A DNA stretch of 64,000 nt. Source: Blattamonas nauphoetae. Lineage: Eukaryota; Preaxostyla; Oxymonadida. Shown here in pieces: positions 54,557 to 64,000 of the stretch. The stretch is taken from contig JARBJD010000006.1 in the NCBI GenBank assembly GCA_033064195.1, forward strand, positions 558,001 to 622,000. Direction: 5' to 3'. The position numbers and the translations under genes are program-made. Below the pieces are notes generated by a model. It had not been told where the DNA came from. It made no database searches and saw only the letters and a list, made by a program, of their open reading frames with translations. Numbering within the stretch: the stretch's first letter is position 1; each line of letters opens with the position of its first letter.

Positions 54557-55207
54557 CAAATGGAGTATTCGCAAAGAAATTTTCAATTTCACCAAAACAA
54601 TTAGGCTCAGCAATTCAAAATAATTGATATCAAGGATTGTATATGGTCAAGAAAAAAGTGTGTTTGAGAATGGAATCGCCAACATTTCGAGAATCAGATT
54701 CCCAGGGTTTGGATCGGGTCCTCACCTGACTCACCCTCAAAAGACCTCACCTCATTTCAAATTTATGTTTTTGGTTTAATTCTCACGAGGATTCTCATTT
54801 CAGGAAAAACTGATTATAGATTGAGCACAATTTCTCAATGTGAGATGGATAGTGGAAAAATATGTGGTGATGTTTTTCGCTTCTATTGTCTCAATAAGCT
54901 AAATCAAGGAGAAATTTCCTTTTTTTTCATTAAATGGATTCGAGAAGCTCATTTAACATCTAAAATCAAATTGAAAGTCACATTGGATCACTCGATGGAA
55001 AAACTGAAAATCGATCCAACCAACCAACTGTTTTGACATCGGGATCAAGTGACAATTTCAGTGATTTTTGCGAAAAAAAAGAGAAATTCAACTGTGTCCG
55101 GTGAAATTGAAGGAAATTTAAGGTGCGAAATGGTGTCGGAGAGTCGTGTTGTGGTCGATGATCTCACTTTTTTCACATTTGAGTGTCCTAATTTGGACAC
55201 CAGGAGA

Positions 55208-55234
55208 CCTCACCTCCAAAATGGGGAGGTGAGG
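55208..55234. repeat. Perfect 10-bp hairpin
   Basis: CCTCACCTCC (55208-55217), a 7-base loop, then GGAGGTGAGG (55225-55234). The motif GACCTCACCT also appears at about 54743, outside the hairpin. No U-run follows and there is no reason to call it a terminator. Confidence 0.6.
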
Positions 55235-55422
55235 TGTTTTAACCTCACGTTCTCGTGTAAAGTGTCAGACAACTATAAACCCTGCAGATTCCCCTAATCA
55301 TGATTTTCCAGAACAATGTTGAAAAAAAGCTTTAATTCTGTTGTTTCATCTCGATGTTGTCCTGAACAACCCATTATTTGGTGAAGTGGAAATCACCAAC
55401 CAAAATCACCCACATACGTTCT

Positions 55423-55670
55423 TGGCACCACTGTCCAGGAACACTCAACAGCTACCATTTGTTTTCATTTCACTGTTCACTTCATCATCTGAAAAGAAGG
55501 AATTGTGGAGACAATGAAAGTAAACAGACGTGTTGGGATGTAGAAGGAGCAAAATGAAAAAGCTGAAAAAAAAAGAAAATGAGAGCCTCTCCACATTCAA
55601 TCAGATTGCACAAACTGAGAGATTGTGACGAGAGGAGTTCACTGTAGCAGGAAAAATCGAGATCCTCCAA
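55423..55670 (-). repeat. Large inverted repeat, left arm (248 bp)
   Basis: On the minus strand this arm is nearly identical to 56417-56668 on the plus strand, with a few substitutions and a short length change in a T-run. Both arms stay open in one frame over their first 150 bases (reading LEDLDFSCYSELLSSQS), so the repeat probably captured an exon of a multicopy gene. Confidence 0.85.
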
Positions 55671-56131
55671 CTCAGGGATTCGAATTTGTCCCGACGAGGT
55701 TCAGTCTTTTAATCGCTCTCGTAACTTGTTTTTTCATCAACAATTTTTCACTTTTGTCAACTATGATTGAAATAAAGTAAATTCATGAAAACTCGAGGAA
55801 AGAAAGCGCCAAGATCATGAAAGTCCGATATCATCGGTTTAAAGAAGGTAGAGTGTTGTGATCAGTCATTCTGTCGATTGAAAAAAGAGCCGGTGAATGT
55901 TGTTCCTCAGAGTACATGTTTGGTCGTGACTTCAAAAACTGTGCAAAAATGTGTTAGAAACCTATGATTAGAATAATCTTGAACAAAAAAAACATTGACC
56001 TTTTGATTGGTTTCAGTCTGAAACATAAATAAGGACAATATGCTGAAGAAGCGACATGGGAGTGAAATTGATACAACACTGAAATCCCAAAAAAGGTGGA
56101 GAAAGAGACTAGTCAATGACCAACTCCGACT

Positions 56132-56156
56132 CCCCGACTCAAACCGGGAGTCGGGG
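56132..56156. repeat. Perfect 9-bp hairpin between the large arms
   Basis: CCCCGACTC, a 7-base loop, then GAGTCGGGG. It is GC-rich in an AT-rich setting and lies in the spacer between the two large inverted arms. Confidence 0.65.
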
Positions 56157-56416
56157 TAAATTTGGATCCCTGCTCCAACGGCTTGTCAAGACAATCCAAG
56201 TATTGACAGGCAATAATCACAAGGTTGGAAAAGAGTCAGGCACTGGTTTCACGAATTGGGCAGAGTCTCAACGACGAAGCTGCGCAGAGAGGGATGGGAC
56301 ATGCTCACAACAATCGTCAGGAAGGTTTGAATGACAGACGGCGTGTTGGAAGGGAATTCAGTCATACGAGTCAAGCGATGAATACCTGCGAATGCTTGGA
56401 TCTTTTTAACAGGCAA

Positions 56417-56668
56417 TTGGAGGATCTCGATTTTTCCTGCTACAGTGAACTCCTCTCGTCACAATCTCTCAGTTTGTGCAATCTGATTGAATGTGGAGAG
56501 GCTCTCATTTTCTTATTTTTTTTTCAGCTTTTTCATTTTGCTCCTTCTACATCCCAACACGTCTGTTTACTTTCATTTTCTCCACAATTCCTTCTTTTCA
56601 GATGATGAAGTGAACAGTGAAATGAAAACAAATGGTAGCTGTTGAGTGTTCCTGGACAGTGGTGTCAG
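56417..56668 (+). repeat. Large inverted repeat, right arm (252 bp)
   Basis: Mirror copy of 55423-55670, 746 bases away. The near-identity suggests a recent duplication, or conversion between the arms. An open plus-strand frame enters from 56225 and continues to 56605. Confidence 0.85.
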
Positions 56669-56829
56669 GCACTTATGTCCAGACTATCGTATTGACAAAA
56701 CTGGAGTCAACAAATCCATTAATATTTAGAAACGTGTGTTTCGTCCCCATTAAATTATTCTCCCAGATCTACCAATCTGACGCACTGAGAGACAAAACAG
56801 TTCACTTGTTGAATAATGTGTTGAGATAG

Positions 56830-57338
56830 TCAAGTGGGTGACATTTTTAGTGATGGCGAAACTCTCTGAGATGACTTGACACGGATTTCAGTCATTTTCA
56901 AATACTCTTTGAACAAATTGAGAAAAACCAAAACTTGCTTGACCAAACCAAAAGGCTTGAACTTCGCCTCCACGTCATGAAAAACACAAAATAGTCGATT
57001 GGATTTCATTTTTCATCGAACTTTTTTTGCTAAAATGATAAAAATGAAGTATAATAAAACATGGGTTTTTGAGACAATTTAAATAAACCCATATTTTCAT
57101 GTACCAAATATTCTTCCGAAACAATCAGGATCTCATAAAAAGATTCTCTAATGTTGTTCCTTGTTGATCTAAATCGTGTTCTTCCTTGTTGATTTTTGCT
57201 TTTCTCCACCTTCCTAGAGTGATGATTAATCTATTTAAGTAACTTTTTTGACTGCTGGTCTCAATCACGTGTTGTTTCGACACGTTGAGGAAATGGAGAG
57301 TACCACTGACAAAGCTGTTTGACTTTGTCAGTCCAGTT
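56830..57338. other. AT-rich spacer before the first TIR element
   Basis: Homopolymer-rich DNA with no coding frame, repeat or RNA gene that I can see. Confidence 0.5.
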
Positions 57339-57348
57339 TATTCATTTC

Positions 57349-58983
57349 TAGGCTTGTCTGACCGGCACTGACCGGTCAGTTTTCATCGAAAAGTACTGAC
57401 GGTCCCTGACCGGAGGTATTTCGGAACCCATAATCTTGATTTACCATTTCTCCGATTTCTTCAGAATTTTAACAAATCAGCTTTTGATCATTCAATTCAG
57501 CGATTTAACTCTTAATTTCACAGTATCCTTTCTCGATCGAACTTAACACAAAAAGTAATGGGCATTTGATCGAACTTCTTCATCCTCTATCACTGAAATA
57601 GTTGTCGCCGAACGTCGAAACTTCTTGGTATGAACCCTTAAGACAAAATCTTTTTGGTACCAGCTGTCATCTGTCTGCCCAAATCTTTCTTTCACTTTTT
57701 TCTCAGTTCCTTTCAAGATACAGAACTTAAGCCATTGAGAATGTAGAGGAGAGAAGCCGAAGGAAACAGAGCTGAACTGGGAAGAGCTTTGTGATGCCAT
57801 TGTCAAAGGTGAGATTCACATCGAATACGAACAACACCAACATCTGTCGAACACTCTCAAAGGCCACCACACATCAACCCTCTCATCCACTCACTTCGCA
57901 CGCTTCTCCACTCACCATCCAATTCACGACGAGAGCAACTTTGTCAGGTTCTCCATCCCTCCTCGTGACAGTATCCTGAAGATTGCAGAGTTGGTGGACA
58001 AGAAGACCAACCAAGAGTTGACAGTGACTTTGGGAAACTGATTGAGTCTCGTCGTTATGTTGAGTCTGTCTGAAGACTACGGAGCGGATCGGGTGCCCTC
58101 AAATTCACACATTTGCTGAGTCTTGGTTCTGACCCAATTGAGGACCAACAGAAGACAAAAATCATGTTTGATATCTACGACAACAACTCAACGGCCTTCT
58201 CGAATGGGGGAGAGTACACTCACTTCTCCGCCAGCCTCACCCACACCAACCCTCAACACACTCACTCAACCTCAAACAAGATCTCTAACATGGTCCTCTC
58301 GCCGGAGAACACTCCACAAAACAGCAGGACGTTCGTCTCGCCGCTCGAGGAGATCACACTTCCACGCAGCCCATCACCTCATTCACATCACAACAAACCT
58401 TAACTCAGACGTCAGCGACCTGAAATACTTTGCCACGAACAACACGTTCATCCGAGTGAACAAGTCAGACAACCCAGCGAAGGGTTCCTCCACATCTACA
58501 GCGAAAAGGACGAAAATAGATGACGGTACTGAAATAACGTTCACCCGTTCGTGGATCGAGTGCAACACAACTGCCAACATGAAATACAAGCTGGAACTGA
58601 GTAATAGTGAAGATTCGGACAGCAGACTGGTCTTTGTGATATCTTTGGCAGACGGAGGGGGAAGAGGGATTGCTCGGATTGTGCTGCATGTTCTCGTCTT
58701 TGTTTTGGCGTTGATCATCTAATCATGTATTCTCTTCAAATTAACCATATCCTGCTCGCCTTTCGAAGTGTTATCTTCATTCTTTTCTGTTGAAAAAACA
58801 AATCTTTTCGAGTAAGCAGATCCTCGGCATATTTCTTGTGTTAGTTGGTAAATCTGGACACAAATGTTAGCTATCTTGTGATTTTCTTGTTGAAAGTGTG
58901 GAATTGACAATTTAGGTGAGATCGGACCCTTTGAAGAATTGGCCACTGACTCTGACCGGCACTTTTGGCCGGTCAGACAAGCC
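57349..58983. mobile_element. TIR element 1, non-autonomous DNA transposon (1,635 bp)
   Basis: The left end reads TAGGCTTGTCTGACCGG and the right end, read inward on the minus strand, GGCTTGTCTGACCGG; further TGACCGG units follow on both sides. The element is flanked by the 10-bp direct repeat TATTCATTTC (57339-57348 and 58984-58993), a target-site duplication. No transposase is seen; the interior holds a broken host-type gene. Duplications of this length fit Mutator-like elements (usually 8-11 bp), but the superfamily cannot be fixed from the ends alone. Confidence 0.7.
57770..58722 (+). pseudogene. Broken gene for a membrane-anchored protein inside element 1
   Basis: A protein-like frame runs from about 57770 (ELCDAIVKGEIHIEYE) to a stop near 58041, and neighbouring frames continue it: 58113-58403 (FDIYDNNSTAFSNGGEY) and then to 58722, ending in a hydrophobic segment IVLHVLVFVLALII, a C-terminal membrane anchor or GPI-like signal. 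At least two frame changes separate the parts and no short intron clearly repairs them. The content resembles surface proteins of this lineage. It looks like a host gene fragment carried by the transposon. Confidence 0.5.
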
Positions 58984-59005
58984 TATTCATTTCCATCATG
59001 TTGTT

Positions 59006-61266
59006 GGTCTGTTAAGTGGATTGGACACTGTCCAGTGTTGGACTGGACAGTTGACCTCAATTGGACACTCTTTTTTCATCTCGTTCATTTCACCCTAAAA
59101 TCATTTCTCCATTCAATTTCACAAAGAATTGATCATAATAACACGAGAAAGGGCGAAATGGCTTGAATCAGAGTCCATTCTGCGACATGCGAGGATCGGC
59201 TTGATCCACCCATGATTGGACACCATTGGACACCATTGGACAATTCGATGGCAGGTATTTTCTGGGGTCTCCTCAATTAGTGCATCCTGTTTTTTGAGGT
59301 TTTGAAGAGTCGGCCAAATTGGACTGTCCAATGGACTGTCCAGTCCTGGACTGTCCAATCGACACCTATTAAGGGACACAGTTCATTCTCAATTCCGATT
59401 GCAGTTTGATTTTTCCACTTATCTCTCACTTTTGATTAATATTAGATCTCCTCTCTTTGTTTGGGCACTGCAATGTCTTCATCTCTGCGTTTTGCTGGCC
59501 CTGGATGTGGCCAAACTCACAACGGTTTGAATCGTCATTGACAGTGTTTTATCTCTTTTTTTTCAATGTATTGACACCTCCTTCACACACTCTATCTCAA
59601 TCTCTCGCAGGAACAGAGTGATCACTCATCCACATGCGACAAGTCGACACAATCCCTCTTCCGTTCCCCTTCTGCTCTGAGAAGAAACGAACGACAGTCA
59701 TCATGTGGAAAGATGAAGAAATTCGAATGTGTACAAAGGAACCTTTCACAATGATGGACAAATTGTGCCCCAAAATGCCCAAGGATGGTGGAGTTGCTAT
59801 TTTCGGTAGCCATCTCTCGCTTATTTTCTTTTTGACGTTTTTTTGATTTGATTTGTCCTTCATCACTCTTATATTCACTTCTCTCATTTGAACAGGGACT
59901 GAGGGACAGATAAGAGAAGATAGCGAAAGAATCTAAAGGTGAGCGGAAAGAAGCGGAGGAGAGAAAAACAAGGAAGAAGGAATTGAAGCACATCATCTTC
60001 CTGTCTTGATCTTCGACAATGAGGAACAGGAGTCAGAATTGGATGTGGTGAACGCGACATCTCTCGAACGGGGACGAAATCACTACAGTGTGCATTCCCA
60101 CCTCTCCACTTTCAACGTCTTCTCATTCACTCCATTTAGAAAAATACATGAAGCAATGTTTGCGGAGTTGTACTGGTTGAACGACGAGTTCACCTTAACG
60201 CATCCGAACAATATCCGACGATTGATCGGTGTTAAGTTACTCTTTGTGATTGAAAAACGATTCTATCGATGCGCAAACTCCATAATTACCCCCTTTCATC
60301 CCAACCATCATCGACACTTCGAACTTGTCCAGGATCAAACGAAGAACAGAAAAGGACAAATGACAACATTTCTCGAATTAAACACCCCTTCTAGTCTCCC
60401 CCCTCATCTCCTTCAATCGAAACTTAGTTCGGAAGTGGTGTGATATTCATTTTTATCGTTCTATCTTCTCCCAAGTTGATTCAACTTTGTCGCCACTGAA
60501 GCTTCTCTTCCGTCGATCCAGTGTGATTGTTCCAAGCATCTGGTGTTCAACAAGCAACACATCAATCGATTGTGTCGATTCAGTTTTCATCCACACTCTG
60601 TGAGAGTCAAAAGAATATCAGGCGAGTGAGCGATACTCCAACTCCTCGTACAAAGAGGATGCTCGAAATTTATCGTCTCGTCGAACCCGTGCGATGATCC
60701 GAAACAGCAAATCTTCAAATCTGAACTATATCTGACTCCTCACCATGTTTATCTGGACTACTCAACTTAACAAACAGACGCCGTCTAGAATTGGAGAAAG
60801 AACACAACGAGAGAAGAGTACAAAGAAGCATGATGAGGAGATGATAAAAGCGAGAGAACATGAAGAGTAGGGAGAGGAGGATTTGCACATTCATTCGCAT
60901 TCTGTTTTCATCAGATCCCACATCATTCATTCCTCATTCTTTGAGATATGCCATTTGTTTGTATGTATCTCGTTCTTTTCTTGTCTGAACGCAGAAAACA
61001 CCAAGAGTGAGATTCACTCTTTGATCGAACCCATGCTGTTCCTTAATCGATCCCCAACTCTCTTCACGTGTATGTGGGCAGGAGATATCCTCTTTCATAG
61101 GCATTCAGTGGATGCTTTCTTTAATATCATCCCTCCAACCACGATTCGTATTGAGATCGAGCTGTCGAAAGCATAATAGATTTTTACCAGCGCCGCGACG
61201 CCCAAATAGGAGACTGGACATTGGACTGGACAATCACACCTCGACTGGACACAGCTTAACAGGCCA
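59006..61266. mobile_element. TIR element 2, non-autonomous DNA transposon (2,261 bp)
   Basis: The left end is GGTCTGTTAAG; the right end read inward is TGGCCTGTTAAG. It is flanked by the identical 11-bp direct repeat ATCATGTTGTT (58995-59005 and 61267-61277). Both subterminal regions are packed with TGGACA, GGACTGGAC and GTCCA units in either orientation (59014-59065, 59215-59360 and 61210-61252), as in elements with clustered transposase-binding sites. Its left duplication starts one base after the right duplication of element 1. No transposase motif found inside; family unassigned, Mutator-like by duplication length. Confidence 0.72.
60009..60443 (+). pseudogene. Protein-like fragment inside element 2
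   Basis: A 144-codon open stretch ending at TGA 60441-60443 has balanced protein composition (VHSHLSTFNVFSFTPFRK, IRRLIGVKLLFVIEK) but no ATG near its start, so it is an internal exon or a fragment. Other short protein-like stretches lie at 59634-59830 and 60883-61176. I do not recognise the family; they may be captured host exons or a decayed transposase. Confidence 0.35.
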
Positions 61267-61528
61267 ATCATGTTGTTAAACTTTTATCGTTTTCCATGAG
61301 TATTTCTTCTCTTCATTGCACCATAGCAGATCCAGACCATCACCCATTATTCTTAATTTTCCACCCCATCCAATTTCACGTCCTTCTCCTCACTTTTCAT
61401 TGCTTTAACTACGTTTGCCTTTTGTTTTAGGCTTCTTTTTCACCCACTTTCTCAGATTGTTGCTTCTCTACATCATTATACACTCTCGTCCTTTTCTCCG
61501 TCCGAACAACATCCTCCCATTCATCTAG

Positions 61529-62305
61529 ATGGGAAATGTGTTTGTTTTTCGTCAACGAACCTTCTTTGACGATTTCTTTCGTCTTCATTCGTCAATATCT
61601 CGACTTTTCGATTCAACGAAATTGAGTCAGAGACTGACATACATGCAGCTATTGACAGTGATATCAATCATATTTCAACTTCACACATGTCTTCAGCAAT
61701 GTAACTCAGAAGACAGAAAAATTGTCGCCGAATCAGATGCGATTCTTCAGCTTCTCTCTCTCCCTCTGATTTCGCAGGTCCCGCTGTCATGGGATTGGGT
61801 CTATTCCAAGCTTCTTCGAATCATGGCAGTGTTAGTACAGCTGAACACTCCATACAACGACAAAATTAAGCACTATCAACCAAACATCGAAGTAACTTTA
61901 ATGGCATTGGTATCTCAAGTTCCGCACACCCAAAATAGCCAGATGCGCTACGATTTGTATATAGTTTTGGGACACACTCTTCGTCGCTCAGCAGTCCACC
62001 CGGAACTGAGGTCTATATCACAGAATTGTTCGTTTGCCGCAATCCTCTGTACAAAGGCGTGCTTGGAAGAAGACGACTATGTTCGATGCGGGGTCGTCCT
62101 TCCTTTCATTTCGAAAGGCGACGAGTCTTCGGACTGCGAACCCTTCCTGCACAACCTCTTTTCGTGGCCTTTCACGGTTCTCGAAGCTGAAGGCTATTTT
62201 GAGGAGATTGAGCAGCATTCCATCATCGACACAGAAGGCACCGATGCGATGTGGTTACAGACGATGAATAGGAAAATTCTTGGGGTTCGTGGGATGAATG
62301 GATGA
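61529..62305 (+). CDS. Helical-repeat hypothetical protein, 258 aa
   Basis: The frame starts at ATG 61529, directly after CATCTAG, which could be a splice acceptor, so an upstream exon is possible. The sequence is helix-rich with regularly spaced leucines and aromatic residues (LTYMQLLTVISIIFQLH, WDWVYSKLLRIMAVLVQL) and looks like ARM repeats. The C-terminal 70 residues are acidic. There is no signal peptide or catalytic motif. It lies just right of element 2. Function unknown. Confidence 0.6.
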   Translation: MGNVFVFRQRTFFDDFFRLHSSISRLFDSTKLSQRLTYMQLLTVISIIFQLHTCLQQCNSEDRKIVAESDAILQLLSLPLISQVPLSWDWVYSKLLRIMAVLVQLNTPYNDKIKHYQPNIEVTLMALVSQVPHTQNSQMRYDLYIVLGHTLRRSAVHPELRSISQNCSFAAILCTKACLEEDDYVRCGVVLPFISKGDESSDCEPFLHNLFSWPFTVLEAEGYFEEIEQHSIIDTEGTDAMWLQTMNRKILGVRGMNG

Positions 62306-63153
62306 ACGTCATTGTTTTTATGTTGGGATGAGATTGCCCCAGTAGTTCACTATTTTTCGATGTTTTCGACGTTAAATGTTTCCATTTCCCCACTACCTCC
62401 AGAATCAATCATATATGTCGAAAACACTGAATGTGTGGAAAAAATAGCAGTGAAATGGGTGCATGAAAAAAGTGAGTGATATGAGAGATATCGAACGAAA
62501 TAGAAGACTGAACTGAATATTGAAGAACAACCCACAAGAGATGGAGCAAAACACGATCACGATGGATGGATTTGAAGGACAGCTGTGAGTCAAATGAAGA
62601 ATCTGGGATGATGGACGTTCTTTGATGGTGTGGCACCTCAGCGAAAATCAAAAGTGAGTTGGCAAGTTTCGCAATGCTTGATCCAACCGAGAGAATAAAG
62701 ATGATGCGCAGAAAGAAAATCGAATGAAGGTGAGGAAAGAAGAAGGAGTGATTTGAAAACTGGAACGGAAATGTGCTCAGAAGAGGCTGTTTGATGTTGA
62801 TGCTCAAGAGGAGCCAGTCTGCACTGTGACATGCGAACCAAATGCAGATAAAAATGAACAGAAGGCGAGAGGCCAGACAGAACTCCATGAGAGTGTGCTC
62901 GAAGAAGTCCTGCCTTGTGAAGTGTGGGAGGGTGAAGTGAAGCGCCGGAATCGCCTTCTGAGTGAGATGTGTGGTTCACTTCGATGACATGTTGAGTCAA
63001 AGAAGAAGAGTGTGACGTGGATAAACGAGGATTTGACGTGTGGGATTGAATCAAGATCCGCCGCTTGATGCAAATGATGATTCGACATGAAGTGAGTGTT
63101 GTCTGAATGAAATGAGTGGTTGTTGTGTCGATGGATGGATGGAGAGACGGGCA
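62306..63153. other. Convergent 3' spacer
   Basis: About 850 bp between the stops of the helical-repeat gene and the kinase-like gene. Several minus-strand frames overlap here but are His/Ser-rich without conserved features; I take them as chance. Confidence 0.45.
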
Positions 63154-63999
63154 TCAATTTGTGAAGTTCATCGTTGGGCGAGAATGCAACACTTCGACCC
63201 CATCCTGTCTCGTCTCTTTCTGCTCCTTCTTTCCATCCTTTCCGCTTTTCGAATAATCTTCCAGTTTCTCTTCAATTTCGAACAGAAGCGGGCGGTCATT
63301 CGCTTCAATCGTCAGACAAGCACGAACAATCGACATGAAGTCCTCGTCCACGTGTTCGTGAGGGGGAAGCAGACCAGCACACAACTGCCGAGACGCATTC
63401 GTCGCGTCGATCTCCCCGAAGGGAATTTGACCAGTCTCCATTTCCAGCAAGACAAGACCAAGCCTAAAAACTGACACTCGCTCGCTGTTCGCTCCCAGTT
63501 GACCATTCGATTGTTCGGGTGCTCGCCATCGTTCTCCATTGTCAACAGCAACAACTTTCCCGTTCTCGTCAATCTGAGCCCCATTCGTCTCCTCCTGAAG
63601 TCGAATGCACACTCGATCCGTTCCGTCCAACACAATCCAGTGAGGCGTCCATTTCGACAGCGACAGTGAGAACATGTCTGCCTTGCTGAGATGACTCAGC
63701 CCTTTCACAATCAGCTTCCCCATTGCTACAGCGTCGACTGGTTGTCTCTTCGGCCCATGCAATCTTTCGAACAGTGTGTCCTTCTTCAACACAATCCCAA
63801 CCTTGCATTCATCGCCGCAAATTAGTGCTTCAATTGTTTCCGTTGCCGTCCGCGAGATGCTGCTCTTTGTGGACGGCGCGCTCGCATCAGAGTCGATGTA
63901 TGCAGACACTCCATCGGTGTTGAGCTGATGGTGTGATGAATTGATGTTGTTGTGGCCAATGTGGTATTGGTAATCAACTACTTCCATTTTCTCGACCAT
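63154..63999 (-). CDS. Pseudokinase-like C-terminal domain of a large protein, partial
   Basis: The frame enters from the right edge of the window and ends at a stop at 63154. It covers the C-lobe of a protein-kinase fold: a helix before WIVLDGTDRVCIRL, where the catalytic loop should be but HRD and its Asn are missing; RWRAPEQ in the place of the APE motif; SVFRLGLVLLEMETGQIPFGE as helix F and its follow-up; and DRPLLFEIEEKL at the end. The region of the DFG motif has no Asp-Phe-Gly. It is therefore probably not catalytic. Similar domains cap long beta-helix membrane proteins in oxymonads; here the extracellular part would lie beyond 64000. The tail after residue 245 is Lys/Glu-rich. Confidence 0.7.
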   Translation of the reverse strand: MVEKMEVVDYQYHIGHNNINSSHHQLNTDGVSAYIDSDASAPSTKSSISRTATETIEALICGDECKVGIVLKKDTLFERLHGPKRQPVDAVAMGKLIVKGLSHLSKADMFSLSLSKWTPHWIVLDGTDRVCIRLQEETNGAQIDENGKVVAVDNGERWRAPEQSNGQLGANSERVSVFRLGLVLLEMETGQIPFGEIDATNASRQLCAGLLPPHEHVDEDFMSIVRACLTIEANDRPLLFEIEEKLEDYSKSGKDGKKEQKETRQDGVEVLHSRPTMNFTN

Positions 64000-64000
64000 T

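Larger units (their letters stand above)
53963..57338. other. AT-rich accessory stretch with nested inverted repeats
   Basis: No intact gene over 3.4 kb. Short frames exist but lack family features. The stretch holds a pair of about 250-bp inverted repeats, a second smaller inverted pair, and two perfect hairpins, listed separately. Confidence 0.5.

Noticed and set aside
62409-63157. Overlapping His/Ser-rich minus-strand frames after the pseudokinase stop
   Set aside because: Three frames are open at once and none has conserved features, which is typical of low-complexity noncoding sequence.
1-64000. Virus-derived elements, LTR elements, Polintons, CRISPR arrays and rRNA or tRNA genes
   Set aside because: No reverse transcriptase, integrase, capsid or envelope motifs, no spaced direct-repeat arrays and no cloverleaf or rRNA sequence were recognised by eye; a dedicated tRNA scan was not possible.

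Overview
The window is nuclear DNA of a single-celled eukaryote. Genes are close together on both strands, many carry very short GT-AG introns, and the spacers are AT-rich. The gene content points to a flagellate of the Preaxostyla (oxymonad) type, close to Blattamonas in style. The markers are many-copy helical-repeat (ARM-like) genes of unknown function, a secreted beta-helix protein, and a kinase-like C-terminal domain of the kind attached to large surface proteins. That placement is inferred from recalled family style, not from a search.

Layout. 1-9.2 kb: the end of a plus-strand gene, then three head-to-tail minus-strand copies of one roughly 1,050-residue helical-repeat gene (two broken, one whole). 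9.9-12.7 kb: a plus-strand 931-residue helical-repeat gene. 13.1-16.6 kb: a fourth, whole copy of the repeated gene. 16.7-21.5 kb: the end of another ARM-like gene, a spacer, and a third ARM-like gene broken by several frameshifts. 22.3-24.1 kb: a secreted beta-helix protein and the DNA-binding end of a mariner-type transposase. 24.3-30.1 kb: a six-exon CK1-family kinase diverging from an ABCC-type transporter. 30.3-48.4 kb: one uninterrupted 18.1-kb frame for a very diverged dynein heavy chain of 6,039 residues. 48.8-54.0 kb: a cyclin-like gene and a Pumilio (PUF) gene. 54-61.3 kb: an accessory stretch with inverted repeats and two adjacent DNA-transposon-like elements, each flanked by target-site duplications. 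61.5-64 kb: a small helical-repeat gene and the kinase-like end of a large protein that leaves the window.

The main points of interest are: the UAG that ends the PUF frame is followed by the leaky context CAA CCA and 235 further open codons; introns of exactly 31 nt recur in unrelated genes; the dynein-like protein has lost most of its ATPase motifs while keeping a huge open frame; and in one paralogue a 44-nt segment behaves as an intron while its 43-nt counterpart in two sister copies is read as codons. The standard genetic code fits throughout.
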